The notes beneath the pieces were generated by a model. That model worked only from the letters and a program-made list of their open reading frames with translations. It did not search any database and was not told the origin of the DNA. Made by a program: the position numbers and the translations under genes. 64,000 bases of DNA, taken from the NCBI GenBank assembly GCA_965229445.1, contig OZ245876.1, positions 1,178,001 to 1,242,000 on the forward strand. Direction: 5' to 3'. Within the stretch, counting starts at the first letter, position 1. Every line of letters begins with the position of its first letter. The stretch is from Owenweeksia sp965229445 (GTDB taxonomy: Bacteria; Bacteroidota; Bacteroidia; Flavobacteriales; Schleiferiaceae). This document shows, one piece after another, positions 32,854-42,192 of the stretch.

Positions 32854-35694
32854 ATGAGATCTCTTATGAAGCTCAAATCTTTACTGCTTCTTACTCTGCT
32901 TGGAGGTATTCTTTCTACTTCCTCCTTGAAGGCACAGCAAATCGATATTCTTAACACTAATGACGATCCGCTCAACGTAGTCAGTATCTGTCAGTGTGAT
33001 ACGCTTGGCTTAACCAATGGCACCAGTCCGGTAAGATACTTTTTGGGTGGTCCTTTTAGTCCCACGTCAGAATTTGCCTTTGAATTGTCATCTCCCAATA
33101 ATACTTGGGCAACGGCGGATACATTAGATATTACCGAACTCACGCTCAATGACAATACCACACCGGCTGATACCTTTTCTGCCGGAACAAAATGGGCCAA
33201 GCTAGCCATTCCCTGCAATGCACCTCTGGGGCCGGCTACATTGAGAATTCGCAACTCTAATGGAGAGATCAGTGACACCATCTATTACATTATTAATAAG
33301 ATTCCTGATCCCGCTATAATAGATACTCTTATAGGAGGTGCTCCAAACCCTTATACTACGCCTGATGATTGGGGATTTTGTATTGGAGATTCAGTAGGTC
33401 TGGCGGTTCAACCTCAGCTTGGAGCTACCTATCAATGGCTGCTCAATGGTGCGCCAATGGCGGGAGAAACGGCGGAAACTTTATATGTTAAAAATCCTGG
33501 GTTTTATGCAGTACGCGTTGATTTAGGAGCTTGTGCGGTAGATTCAAAAGATACTTTAGTGAATTTTTTCAGTTTTGCGAATACCATAAGACTAGCTTCA
33601 GGGCCACCCCAGGTGTTCCAAATTGACAATCCTTCATCAGGAAACGGCACACCAGATGATTCAGCCCAGTTTTGTGCCGATCAGAACTTTCTTCTGCAGG
33701 GTAGCCTGCCTCCGCCTTCAGCCGGAGTTACTTTTAAGTATCAATGGATTACGGATTCTATCAGCCAGTTTGGAAACAAAATTTATTACCCAACCCGGGT
33801 TGGCGATACCTTGCGCAATGTAATCATTGATTCGAGCCTCATAGAGGACCCATCCGAGCAGCGCTTTTATATGGTAATTGATGATGGCTTTTGCATGGAT
33901 ACGTCGGAGGTCTTTTATGTGTATATGGACACCATTCCACGTACCAAAATTGTAAAGAGAATTTACAAGAACGGAATATTAGGTCCTCAGCTTTATGATA
34001 CTGATATCTGTATGACAGATTCAATATTGTTGAGAGCTGAACAAGCTCCTACCAATGTTGAATATCAATGGCAACGCTTAAATACCAGCATTAACCTGTT
34101 CGAGGATTTACCGAATGCCGCCAATCCATCCATCGATGGAAACTTGCGAGAATTGCAGGTTGACACCGGAATCAAACCCATCGCTGCCCTAAGTTGGTAC
34201 AGATTGATAGTGAGAACGCTTACGCCACAGGGAGATGCGGTATGTACCTTTATTTCAGACACTGTGAGAGTAAGATGGTTCCCTGAATACGAGCTGGACT
34301 TCCAACCTGATCCCTGGGTGTTTAATGTGGCCAATGTAGGTAAGGATTCCATTAATTTTTGTGAAACAGATTCTGCCGTAATCATTGCTCCGCAAACACC
34401 TAATCAACTAATTAGTGAAGGATTGTTTTATCAGTATCAGTGGTTGACTGATTCTCTGGATACTCTTGGCAATCCAATTCCTATCCCCATTGTGGGTGCG
34501 ACCATGCGAAGCTTACAAGTTAAGAATGGAGGAGTTTATTTTGTGATTATTGATGATGGTATTTGTATAGATACTTCGGACGCCTATTACGTATTTGTGG
34601 ATTCGCTACCCGTAACTGCAATCGTTCCGCGGCCATGGCCAGGTGGTCCGGGTGCTCCCAGTCTTAATTTGTGCTTACAGGATTCACTTTTATTGTCTGC
34701 GGCAGATACCATATTACCGGGTTGGGAATATGAATGGCAATATAATTTTGGTATAGGCTGGGGCTCTCTTCCTGCCGATACACTGCCATGGGTAACGGTT
34801 GATACCTCATACATTCCTTTTGGTGGACAGGATACGGTCTACTTCCGATTGCGGTTGGAGTATGAGAACAAATTTGGCAATACCATCTGTCCGTACATCA
34901 CAGATAGTGTGCGGGTGATATTTTTCCCTCCTCCGAGCATAAGTTTTTTCCCGGATGATACAGTTAATTTGTGCGATGGAGATTCCGTTCTGGTAATTGC
35001 CCAGGGAAATAGCCTGAGTTACGAATGGGACGGAGGGGTGAGTCTTACACCTCAAGTATATCTGAAAACACCCGGCGTCCACACCGTAGTAGGAACCGGC
35101 GTGAACGGTTGTCAAACTACCTCCTTTGTTTTTGTACGACTTTTTGATACCCAGGCTGATGCAGGCCCAGACATTGAAACCACCTCTGGTACGCCGGTTC
35201 AATTATCGGGAGCAGGTGGTGTAAGCTATCGCTGGTTTGCTGACCGACCTATTGCCTGGAGTGATTTTCTATCAGCCAATGTAACCGTGAGCTATACCTT
35301 ACCCGACGGTGTTAAATTGGATACCGTGAAGATCTATCTTCTGGTCACCAACGCCGAGGGATGTATTGACACGGACAGTCTCAACCTGATTGTGAGATCA
35401 GCTGAAGATGGAGACCTCGCTCTCGTAGATCAGGCTTGGAACCTATTTACACCCAATGATGATGGAAAGAACGACGTTTGGGATATCACCTCTATTGTAG
35501 AAGGACGTGGTGCATGCAGAGTGACGATCATGAATCGCTGGGGATCCGTAGTTTATGAAGAAGAGCCATTTGATGGTATATGGGAAGGAAACAACAACGG
35601 CGGTAATCCCTTGCCTGATGGAACGTATTATTATATCCTCAGTTGTGAAGATGAGGTCTTGCTTAAGAATGCCGTAACCATAATCCGCAACTAA
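32854..35694 (+). CDS. T9SS type B cargo protein with Ig-like repeats
   Basis: A 946-residue secreted protein: signal peptide (LLLLTLLGGILSTSSLKAQ), a series of Ig-like/PKD-like beta domains rich in paired cysteines and aspartates, and a C-terminal CHU_C (gliding motility-associated) domain near 863-946. That domain contains LFTPNDDGKNDVWDI, IMNRWGSVVYE and LPDGTYYYILS. The domain before it (DAGPDIETTSGTPVQLSGAGG) is shared with the other type B cargo gene at 61240. It goes through the T9SS to the cell surface. The next gene is a PorP/SprF protein, as in sprB-sprF pairs, so it is probably an adhesin displayed with that partner. Confidence 0.88.
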   Translation: MRSLMKLKSLLLLTLLGGILSTSSLKAQQIDILNTNDDPLNVVSICQCDTLGLTNGTSPVRYFLGGPFSPTSEFAFELSSPNNTWATADTLDITELTLNDNTTPADTFSAGTKWAKLAIPCNAPLGPATLRIRNSNGEISDTIYYIINKIPDPAIIDTLIGGAPNPYTTPDDWGFCIGDSVGLAVQPQLGATYQWLLNGAPMAGETAETLYVKNPGFYAVRVDLGACAVDSKDTLVNFFSFANTIRLASGPPQVFQIDNPSSGNGTPDDSAQFCADQNFLLQGSLPPPSAGVTFKYQWITDSISQFGNKIYYPTRVGDTLRNVIIDSSLIEDPSEQRFYMVIDDGFCMDTSEVFYVYMDTIPRTKIVKRIYKNGILGPQLYDTDICMTDSILLRAEQAPTNVEYQWQRLNTSINLFEDLPNAANPSIDGNLRELQVDTGIKPIAALSWYRLIVRTLTPQGDAVCTFISDTVRVRWFPEYELDFQPDPWVFNVANVGKDSINFCETDSAVIIAPQTPNQLISEGLFYQYQWLTDSLDTLGNPIPIPIVGATMRSLQVKNGGVYFVIIDDGICIDTSDAYYVFVDSLPVTAIVPRPWPGGPGAPSLNLCLQDSLLLSAADTILPGWEYEWQYNFGIGWGSLPADTLPWVTVDTSYIPFGGQDTVYFRLRLEYENKFGNTICPYITDSVRVIFFPPPSISFFPDDTVNLCDGDSVLVIAQGNSLSYEWDGGVSLTPQVYLKTPGVHTVVGTGVNGCQTTSFVFVRLFDTQADAGPDIETTSGTPVQLSGAGGVSYRWFADRPIAWSDFLSANVTVSYTLPDGVKLDTVKIYLLVTNAEGCIDTDSLNLIVRSAEDGDLALVDQAWNLFTPNDDGKNDVWDITSIVEGRGACRVTIMNRWGSVVYEEEPFDGIWEGNNNGGNPLPDGTYYYILSCEDEVLLKNAVTIIRN
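33718..34760 (+). repeat. Diverged tandem repeat inside the type B cargo gene
   Basis: Two units of about 690 bases code for matching segments. One carries YQWITDSISQFGN, MVIDDGFCMDTSEVFYVYMD and ICMTDSILL; the other carries YQWLTDSLDTLGN, VIIDDGICIDTSDAYYVFVD and LCLQDSLLL. This is an ancient duplication of an Ig-like pair. Confidence 0.65.
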
Positions 35695-35705
35695 CACCTT
35701 AGGCC

Positions 35706-37187
35706 ATGAGAATTTTGAGAAATACCATATTGATTTTTGTTTTGAGCCTGAGCTTCAGCGCTACGGCACAGCAAATACCATTGTACAGCAATTACTTTTT
35801 CACCCCATACGTATATAACCCTGCAGCCTCTGGCATTAAGGGATATACCGAGGCAACCTTAATACATCGCCGGCAGTGGACTGGTGTGCAAGGTTCACCG
35901 GAAACTTCGGCACTGGCTGTAAACGGCTCATTGAATGAAGAAAAGGTAGGTTGGAGTGTTTATGGATTTTCGGATAAAACCGACATCATAAATCGCCTCG
36001 GTATTTACGGGAACTACGCCTATCATATCAATTTATCAGAGAACGCTGTTCTGAGTCTGGGACTGGGAGCAGGGTATCTCAACAATAATATTGATGTAGC
36101 GAACATTCGAGCTCAGGATCAGGGTGATATATTTATTATTACCGATGGCACTCGCGGTACTTTTGACCTCAATGCGGGTTTGAATTTCCGCATAGCTGAT
36201 TTTCAGTTGGGAGCCGCTGCGCCACAGCTAATTGGGCAACCAATTGAATATGCAGAAACACCTGATCGGAGCGTAAATTACACCTTGCTACGTCATTATG
36301 TCGTTAACGCTCAATACGATTTCAAATTTAACGGAGATAAGCGAGTTCTTTCACCAATGGTGATGGTACGTGCGGCCAAGAATGTGCCTATTCAGGTAGA
36401 TGCTGGTTTGATGTTTAATATGAAGGAGTACGGTTATATAGGAGCGATGTATCGTTCCGAATATGCAGTTACCGCGAATCTTGGTATTAATTTAACTCAG
36501 CAACTTACGGTGGGATATGCCTACGATTTCAGTTTGAATGAATATGGTTCTCAACTAGGAACTTCCCATGAATTTATGTTGACCTATCGTTTTGGTGACA
36601 ACCGTAGAAATGAGCGTCTCGAAAATGAGATTAAACGCATGAAGCAACAGCAGCGCAGACAAAGTGAGGAAACCGAGGAGCTTGTTGATGAAAAACTTGA
36701 GGAATTCAAGGATGAATACCGTAAGCAGATGGAAGCTGAAATGGAAGAAGCGGTTAAGAAAGCAGCTGAGCAAGCAGCGGCTAGCAATCCAAACCCTGGT
36801 ACCCAGGTGGTAATTGATCCCACAACCGGTCAGCCAGTTGTAAATCCTAATCAACAGCAAGGTGGCATTAATCCACAGCAGGGAGGGGTAGATCCACAAA
36901 CGGGCACAACCGGAGAAAGCACCGGGACCTTACCTCAAAACGTCACTCCAGGTTCGAGAGGATATTACCTGGTGGCGGGCGTATTCAGTAACAAAACCAA
37001 TGCTGACAGATTGCGTCGTAAATTAGAAGGTGATGGCGTACAGGCGGCAGTATTCCAGGATCCTGGCAATTTCTATTACTATGTTTATCTGATGAAGTTC
37101 GACACTTATGAAGGTGCGGACAGAGCAAAATCTACCAATATAAATGGCCGCTATGCTGGTGATCTTTGGATTAAGATTATTCAGTAA
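35706..37187 (+). CDS. PorP/SprF family T9SS protein with SPOR domain
   Basis: A 493-residue protein in three parts. Residues 1-300 are a signal peptide and a PorP/SprF outer membrane barrel (PLYSNYFFTPYVYNPAASG, ATLIHRRQWTGVQGSPETS). Residues 300-365 form a charged coiled coil (NERLENEIKRMKQQQRRQSEE), followed by a glutamine/glycine-rich linker. Residues about 417-493 are a SPOR-like domain (RGYYLVAGVFSNKTNADRLRRKL), which usually binds denuded peptidoglycan. PorP/SprF proteins help T9SS cargo attach or assemble at the surface. It follows the type B cargo gene by 11 bases and a terminator closes the pair. Confidence 0.88.
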   Translation: MRILRNTILIFVLSLSFSATAQQIPLYSNYFFTPYVYNPAASGIKGYTEATLIHRRQWTGVQGSPETSALAVNGSLNEEKVGWSVYGFSDKTDIINRLGIYGNYAYHINLSENAVLSLGLGAGYLNNNIDVANIRAQDQGDIFIITDGTRGTFDLNAGLNFRIADFQLGAAAPQLIGQPIEYAETPDRSVNYTLLRHYVVNAQYDFKFNGDKRVLSPMVMVRAAKNVPIQVDAGLMFNMKEYGYIGAMYRSEYAVTANLGINLTQQLTVGYAYDFSLNEYGSQLGTSHEFMLTYRFGDNRRNERLENEIKRMKQQQRRQSEETEELVDEKLEEFKDEYRKQMEAEMEEAVKKAAEQAAASNPNPGTQVVIDPTTGQPVVNPNQQQGGINPQQGGVDPQTGTTGESTGTLPQNVTPGSRGYYLVAGVFSNKTNADRLRRKLEGDGVQAAVFQDPGNFYYYVYLMKFDTYEGADRAKSTNINGRYAGDLWIKIIQ

Positions 37188-37205
37188 GGCTTAATTGAAT
37201 ATTTT

Positions 37206-37239
37206 AAAAGCCCCTGCGCATCGCGTGAGGGGCTTTTTT
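37206..37239 (+). terminator. Intrinsic terminator after the PorP/SprF gene
   Basis: Stem AAAAGCCCCT / AGGGGCTTTT with a 12-base loop that can itself pair (GCG/CGC), followed by TTTTTTA. Confidence 0.9.
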
Positions 37240-37400
37240 ATTTGGCGAATGTTTCAGGATTACCGAACCAGTTCAATGACTTAATATTTAATAGCCCTGT
37301 AATCCATCAACCAGTGAATTGACTTGCCAGGTTTCACGGACAAAGCTCCCCGCCTGTTCAGCCAAATTGTTTTATCTTGATTCTTCAATACCAATGGATT

Positions 37401-38759
37401 ATGAGACTAAGCTTATTGAGCATTCTGTTAGTGGCAGGTGCAACGCTGGCAGCACAGAATTCACTGCATTTTGATGGGGTGGATGACCATGTTACAACAG
37501 CTTTTGGGGGACCGATAGGTTCTGCTGATCGCACAGTAGAATGCTGGATAAAAACTTCAAATTCCAAGGCTACCCAGCAAGTAATCATAGATTATGGCGT
37601 GATGTCTCCTTTAGGTTCGCGTTTTACACTTAATCTTATCAACTTCGGATTGCTACGCATCGAAGTTGGCGGCAACGGGTTCAATAGTTCTCAATCAATA
37701 GCCGACGGCAACTGGCATCATGTGGCCATCACCTATGATAATGGTGCCACTACCAAGTTTACCATGTACATCGATGGCCAATTGGAAACTAGCCAGAATA
37801 CTACCGTACCTGTGAATACGGCTAGTACCGGTGTTTTTCTGGGTCAACGCAACGATGGAGTTAACTATTTTGAGGGAACCCTTGATGAAGTTAGAATTTG
37901 GAATACGGTCAGGAGTCAGAATGATATTAATACCTATAAAAACCAGGAATTCTGTTCCCTCCCTACAGGCTTAATGCTCTATTATAAATTTAATCAAGGG
38001 ATAGCTGGAGGAAGTAATGCAGGAGTTACCACTTTAAACAATGAAACGGGTAGCAACAATGGTACATTAAGCAACTTTGCTTTAAGCGGCACCACCTCAA
38101 ATTGGGTATCCGGAGTTAGCATGACTTCTGCAGCAGCCATGATTCAGGATACCGTTTCTGCCTGCGATAGCCTCTTATCGCCAAGCGGAAATTATGTTTG
38201 GACTACAACCGGTGTTTATTACGATACCCTGGTTGCGTCAGTAGGATGCGATACCATTATTGAGGTAGACCTCACTGTCACTAGCATTGACACCAGTATT
38301 ACGGTTAATCCAAAGTCTCTGCAGGCCAACATGAATGGCGCCAATTACCAATGGCTGAATTGCGATGCAAATTATGACCCGGTGCCGGGTGAAACCCAAG
38401 CCTTGTTTACACCTGCGAGTATTGGGAATTATGCCGTACAAATTGAGTTAAATGGCTGCGTTGATACATCGCGTTGCTATTTCATTAATCCGGCGTTTGG
38501 TCAATCTGAATGGGGTTATTTATCAATCAAAACCTACCCCGTACCGATTAGCCAGGGACAAGATTTGGAAATTACATTGCCTAATCCCGCTCCGTGTAAT
38601 TATAAGATTCTTTCTTCTTCCGGAAAACTTCTTAGGAGTGGAGATTTTGCAGGCCATAATTCCAATTTCATCCTTCCCATCAATTTTGACTCTGGAATAT
38701 ATTTGTTGTTGATTGAAGGCGATAATTACCGGGGTGATTCTAGAATCGTAGTGCAATAG
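37401..38759 (+). CDS. T9SS type A cargo with LamG domain
   Basis: A 452-residue secreted protein. Signal peptide: LSLLSILLVAGATLAAQ. A LamG/concanavalin-like domain covers about 20-190 (SLHFDGVDDHVTT, TVECWIKTS, GNWHHVAITYD, GTLDEVRIWN). An intermediate Ig-like part has SACDSLLSPSGNYVWTTTGVYYDTL (in parts). The C-terminal type A sorting domain is about 75 residues (KTYPVPISQGQDLEI to GIYLLLIEG). LamG domains bind glycans or proteins, suggesting adhesion. I use the ATG at 37401 because the signal peptide begins there; the frame could open at 37377. Confidence 0.85.
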   Translation: MRLSLLSILLVAGATLAAQNSLHFDGVDDHVTTAFGGPIGSADRTVECWIKTSNSKATQQVIIDYGVMSPLGSRFTLNLINFGLLRIEVGGNGFNSSQSIADGNWHHVAITYDNGATTKFTMYIDGQLETSQNTTVPVNTASTGVFLGQRNDGVNYFEGTLDEVRIWNTVRSQNDINTYKNQEFCSLPTGLMLYYKFNQGIAGGSNAGVTTLNNETGSNNGTLSNFALSGTTSNWVSGVSMTSAAAMIQDTVSACDSLLSPSGNYVWTTTGVYYDTLVASVGCDTIIEVDLTVTSIDTSITVNPKSLQANMNGANYQWLNCDANYDPVPGETQALFTPASIGNYAVQIELNGCVDTSRCYFINPAFGQSEWGYLSIKTYPVPISQGQDLEITLPNPAPCNYKILSSSGKLLRSGDFAGHNSNFILPINFDSGIYLLLIEGDNYRGDSRIVVQ

Positions 38760-38947
38760 CGCGATATGATCAAAGTGGCAATGATGGTTGGGTGACGGAT
38801 GACCAATGTCTAACAAGGCCTTTAGCGCAGCCGAGGGGCGTTTGAAGAAGGTGTCGGTACCGAGAATATAATCAGTGGTGATCCTATAAAGCTCGATCAA
38901 CTTATTCGGCCAGTCCACCAAATAAACCAACTAAACTAATAACCTGA

Positions 38948-39589
38948 CTAATTCTCCAAATTTGCTGCTTTACGGGCTTGAAGCAGATGCCGTTCTGTAT
39001 GAGCGAGATTAAATTCCAGCGCGTCGGCAATATTTATTTTCAGCCATGAAACCAAGGTGGGCACTTTTTCAGTTTCAAGATCGTAATCGTAGGCTTTGAT
39101 CATCAACTCCTCCAACTCTTCGATATCATTGATGAGATCCTGAAAAATCACCTTTTCATCAAGCGCAACCCCCTTTTTGGCCCGTGCAATGGGATCTATT
39201 TTTTTGAAGGTTTTAATCTTCATACCTATTTGACCATCTTTTGGCGTCATGAACTTTATAGCCTGGTGGCCAAACCAACTGTGCTTTACTTCATCATGAT
39301 TCACTTCCTGAGCGTTCTCCAGTGCCTTTCTGATATTCTTTAAGTAATACCCTTGCACTAAATTGATATGAGAAAACACTTCAATGACGCTCCATTTATT
39401 CTTCGCCGGTCTGCGGCGCAAATCTTCGCCTTCCATAAAATAAAAGTGCTGCTGAATGTCATTCCGAACAGCACGACTTCTGGCTCTGAGCTCACTTAAA
39501 AATTCCGATCGAATCAATTCCGTATAAAATAGTTTTATCGAGTGCTTAAAGGTAATGAGTGTAGCAATATTATTTAAATAAACATACAT
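38948..39589 (-). CDS. DinB-like metal-dependent protein
   Basis: A 213-residue helical protein of the DinB/YfiT superfamily. It has the four-helix pattern with NKWSVIEVFSHINLVQGYY and, near the C-terminus, LAHTERHLLQARK; the three histidines in these segments are the likely metal ligands. Some relatives are thiol transferases; most are uncharacterised. Family members usually start near IRSEFLSELRARS, so the true start may be the TTG at 39517 rather than the ATG at 39589. It is divergent from the M3 peptidase gene, with only 64 bases between the annotated starts. Confidence 0.75.
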   Translation of the reverse strand: MYVYLNNIATLITFKHSIKLFYTELIRSEFLSELRARSRAVRNDIQQHFYFMEGEDLRRRPAKNKWSVIEVFSHINLVQGYYLKNIRKALENAQEVNHDEVKHSWFGHQAIKFMTPKDGQIGMKIKTFKKIDPIARAKKGVALDEKVIFQDLINDIEELEELMIKAYDYDLETEKVPTLVSWLKINIADALEFNLAHTERHLLQARKAANLEN

Positions 39590-39653
39590 CCAATCACACT
39601 AAGCTTAGTAGTTTTGAGGCTCAATTTTGATAATTCCCGATTAAAAGTCTTTC

Positions 39654-41681
39654 ATGAATCCATTACTCACCTCATTTAATACGCCCTTTGATACTCCTCC
39701 GTTTAATCTTATCAAGGAGGAACACTTTCTCCCAGCTCTTAAAAAAGCGATAGAAAAGGCAAAGAGCGAAGTGGCGGCTATAGTAGCGAACGACGAACCA
39801 CCTAGTTTTGAGAATACGGTTGAGGCTCTGGAGAATACCGGCGAACTGGTTTCGAAAGTTTCGGAGATTTTTTACAATCTCAATAGTGCAGAAACCAATG
39901 ATGAAATTCAGAAGATTGCCAGAGAGTTTAGTCCACTGCTAAGCGAGTATGGCAACGATATTATGCTCAATGAGCCTCTGTTTAAAAAGATTAGTTCAGT
40001 TTATAATTCAGCCCCGCAAAACTTGAGTAAGGAGGAGAGAATGCTGCTGGATAAAACCTACCGGGCCTTTAAAAATAATGGGGCACTTTTGGATGAAGAA
40101 GGCAAGGAGAAGCTCAGAAGTATAGATAAAGAATTGGCAGGACTATCACTTCAGTTTGGAGAGAACGTACTAGAGGAAACCAAAGCCTATGAGTTATGGA
40201 TTTCTGATAAATCAGATCTTGATGGTTTACCGGAGGGAGCAATTGAAGCTGCAGCAGAAGCTGCAGAACAAAAGGGTAGAAAAGATAGTTGGTTGATAAG
40301 CTTAAACTATCCCAGCTACATACCTTTCATGACCTATGCCAGCAACAGAATGCTCAGAGAGCAGTTATTCAGAGCCTTTGGCAGTAAAGCCTTCCAGAAA
40401 AACAGCTGCAACAATGAAAAGGTCATTAAAGGTATTGTAGAACTGCGTCAGAAGCGAGCGTCTTTACTGGGTTTTTCATCCCATGCAGAGTATATGTTAC
40501 AGGAAAGAATGGCCAAGAATCCGGCCAGGGTAAAAACTTTCCTTAAACAGCTTTATGAAGTAGCCAGACCGGCCGCAGAAAATGAGTTAAATGAGCTCGG
40601 TGAATTTGCTAAGAAATTAGATGGGATAAACAGAATAGAAAAGTGGGATTTAGCTTATTATAAGGAGAGGTTAAAGCAGGAAAAATTTCAGATTACCGAT
40701 GAAGTGCTAAAACCATACTTCAAATTAGACAGGGTGATTCAGGGAGCCTTTGAAGTGGCTAAAAGATTGTACGGTCTGGAATTTAAGCAACGGAGTGATA
40801 TTCAAAAGTATCATCCGGATGTTCAGACCTTTGAAGTATTAGATAAATCCGGTAAACATTTAGCGGTGTTTTATGCTGATTTCTTTCCTAGAGCTGGTAA
40901 GCGCAATGGAGCCTGGATGACCAGCTACCGCAGTCAAAAAGTAAAAGAGGGTCGGGATATACGTCCGCTGATCAGCATTGTGTGTAATTTCACCAAACCC
41001 ACCAGCACCAAGCCCTCTTTATTGACCTTTAATGAGGTCCTGACCTTGTTTCATGAATTTGGCCATGCTTTACACGGCATGATGGCCAGAGGTACTTACG
41101 GAAGTTTAAGTGGAACCAGCGTATTTTGGGATTTTGTAGAGCTTCCATCACAGATTATGGAGAATTGGTGCTATGAGAAAGAATGTCTCGATTTATTCGC
41201 CAGGCACTATAAAACCAGTGAGCTAATACCTTCGGAGTTGGTGGCTCGTCTGAAAGGCAGTGCAACATTTATGGAAGGATATGCCACATTGAGACAGGTA
41301 GGACTGGCGAGCCTTGATATTGCCTGGCATACGAAAGATCCTGCGGAGATTAATTCGGTGGCGGATTTTGAATACAAAGCAATTGCAGACATGGATATTC
41401 TACCCCGCGTAGAAGGCACCAATACTTCTGCGTCCTTCAGTCATATTTTTCAGGGAGGTTATAGTGCGGGTTATTATAGCTATAAGTGGGCAGAGGTGCT
41501 CGACGCGGATGCCTTTGAATTCTTTTCGGAACAGGGAATATTCAATCCTGAAGTATCTGAGAAGTTTGAAAAACTGCTCGCTGCGGGTGGGAGTGTGGAT
41601 CCCGAGACACTCTATCGTGAATTCAGAGGTAGAGAGGCTGACCCGGCTGCCTTGTTGCGAAGGGCAGGACTAAGTTCCTAA
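39654..41681 (+). CDS. M3 family oligopeptidase
   Basis: A 675-residue zinc peptidase close to peptidyl-dipeptidase Dcp and oligopeptidase A. The zinc site is HEFGH at residues 467-471, with the third ligand Glu496 in DFVELPSQIMENW. Other M3 landmarks are FADFFPRAGKRNGAW-like YADFFPRAGKRNGAW and the C-terminal GGYSAGYYSYKWAEVLDADAFEFF (in parts). No signal peptide is seen, so it acts in the cytoplasm and degrades short peptides. It stands alone. Confidence 0.92.
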   Translation: MNPLLTSFNTPFDTPPFNLIKEEHFLPALKKAIEKAKSEVAAIVANDEPPSFENTVEALENTGELVSKVSEIFYNLNSAETNDEIQKIAREFSPLLSEYGNDIMLNEPLFKKISSVYNSAPQNLSKEERMLLDKTYRAFKNNGALLDEEGKEKLRSIDKELAGLSLQFGENVLEETKAYELWISDKSDLDGLPEGAIEAAAEAAEQKGRKDSWLISLNYPSYIPFMTYASNRMLREQLFRAFGSKAFQKNSCNNEKVIKGIVELRQKRASLLGFSSHAEYMLQERMAKNPARVKTFLKQLYEVARPAAENELNELGEFAKKLDGINRIEKWDLAYYKERLKQEKFQITDEVLKPYFKLDRVIQGAFEVAKRLYGLEFKQRSDIQKYHPDVQTFEVLDKSGKHLAVFYADFFPRAGKRNGAWMTSYRSQKVKEGRDIRPLISIVCNFTKPTSTKPSLLTFNEVLTLFHEFGHALHGMMARGTYGSLSGTSVFWDFVELPSQIMENWCYEKECLDLFARHYKTSELIPSELVARLKGSATFMEGYATLRQVGLASLDIAWHTKDPAEINSVADFEYKAIADMDILPRVEGTNTSASFSHIFQGGYSAGYYSYKWAEVLDADAFEFFSEQGIFNPEVSEKFEKLLAAGGSVDPETLYREFRGREADPAALLRRAGLSS

Positions 41682-41711
41682 TTAAAAACGGGCCTTCCAC
41701 AGGAAGGCCCG
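41682..41711 (-). terminator. Terminator for the minus-strand gene, possibly two-way
   Basis: Perfect 10-base stem CGGGCCTTCC / GGAAGGCCCG with a 3-base loop. On the minus strand it is followed by TTTTTAAT, so it ends the small membrane protein transcript. On the plus strand the T-run is poor (GCTCTCATG), so it is a weaker end for the M3 peptidase. Confidence 0.8.
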
Positions 41712-41749
41712 CTCTCATGTTTAACATACCTGTTAACCAAACCAAATTT

Positions 41750-42025
41750 TTATCTGTATTTTTCTATTTCTGAGAGTTGTTTCAACTCTTTGCGCATCTT
41801 GTTTTTGGTAAGGAGAATTCTCAAACTTACCAGACCAATCATGATCAATAAGGTGGCAGCCGTCCACTCCAGGCCACCGGTTAGGCTCATGCTGCTTTGT
41901 ACGGGTATTAGCTGAAATGAGCCTGTATTAAATACAATATCACCGCTTGCCGTTACCAGCTTAGTCATGCCCTCTGCTATGGGCGTAGACATACCTGAAT
42001 CAAGTATATTATCAGTTAAGTACAT
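41750..42025 (-). CDS. Small single-helix membrane protein
   Basis: A 91-residue protein with one clear membrane helix (WTAATLLIMIGLVSLRILL) near residues 54-72 and a basic, charged C-terminal tail (TKNKMRKELKQLSEIEKY). The N-terminal half is polar, without a signal peptide. I do not recognise it. It has its own terminator and is divergent from rsmA, which supports it as a real gene. Confidence 0.5.
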   Translation of the reverse strand: MYLTDNILDSGMSTPIAEGMTKLVTASGDIVFNTGSFQLIPVQSSMSLTGGLEWTAATLLIMIGLVSLRILLTKNKMRKELKQLSEIEKYR

Positions 42026-42165
42026 ATGGAGCAGTTTCCAATAATAATGTAAAGGTATGATGTCGGATTTCTATTACATATACACGCATAGACTAATGGC
42101 AGACTTCTTTCGATAAGCCGCAAATCTGCTGCGGCGCACATGGTTTTAGTGTCCCTGCATTCCTT

Positions 42166-42173
42166 TACCTTCG
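42166..42173 (+). promoter_or_regulatory. -7 element of the rsmA operon
   Basis: TACCTTCG, 19 bases before the rsmA ATG, fits TAnnTTCG. The -33 position holds TTA rather than TTG, with a 17-base spacer. Confidence 0.45.
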
Positions 42174-42192
42174 TTGCCTATAAATCCACATA

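Noticed and set aside
38523..38930. 135-codon minus-strand frame across the LamG gene end
   Set aside because: Most of it is antisense to the T9SS sorting domain; only the first part lies in a gap, so I list the gap as a finding and not as a gene.
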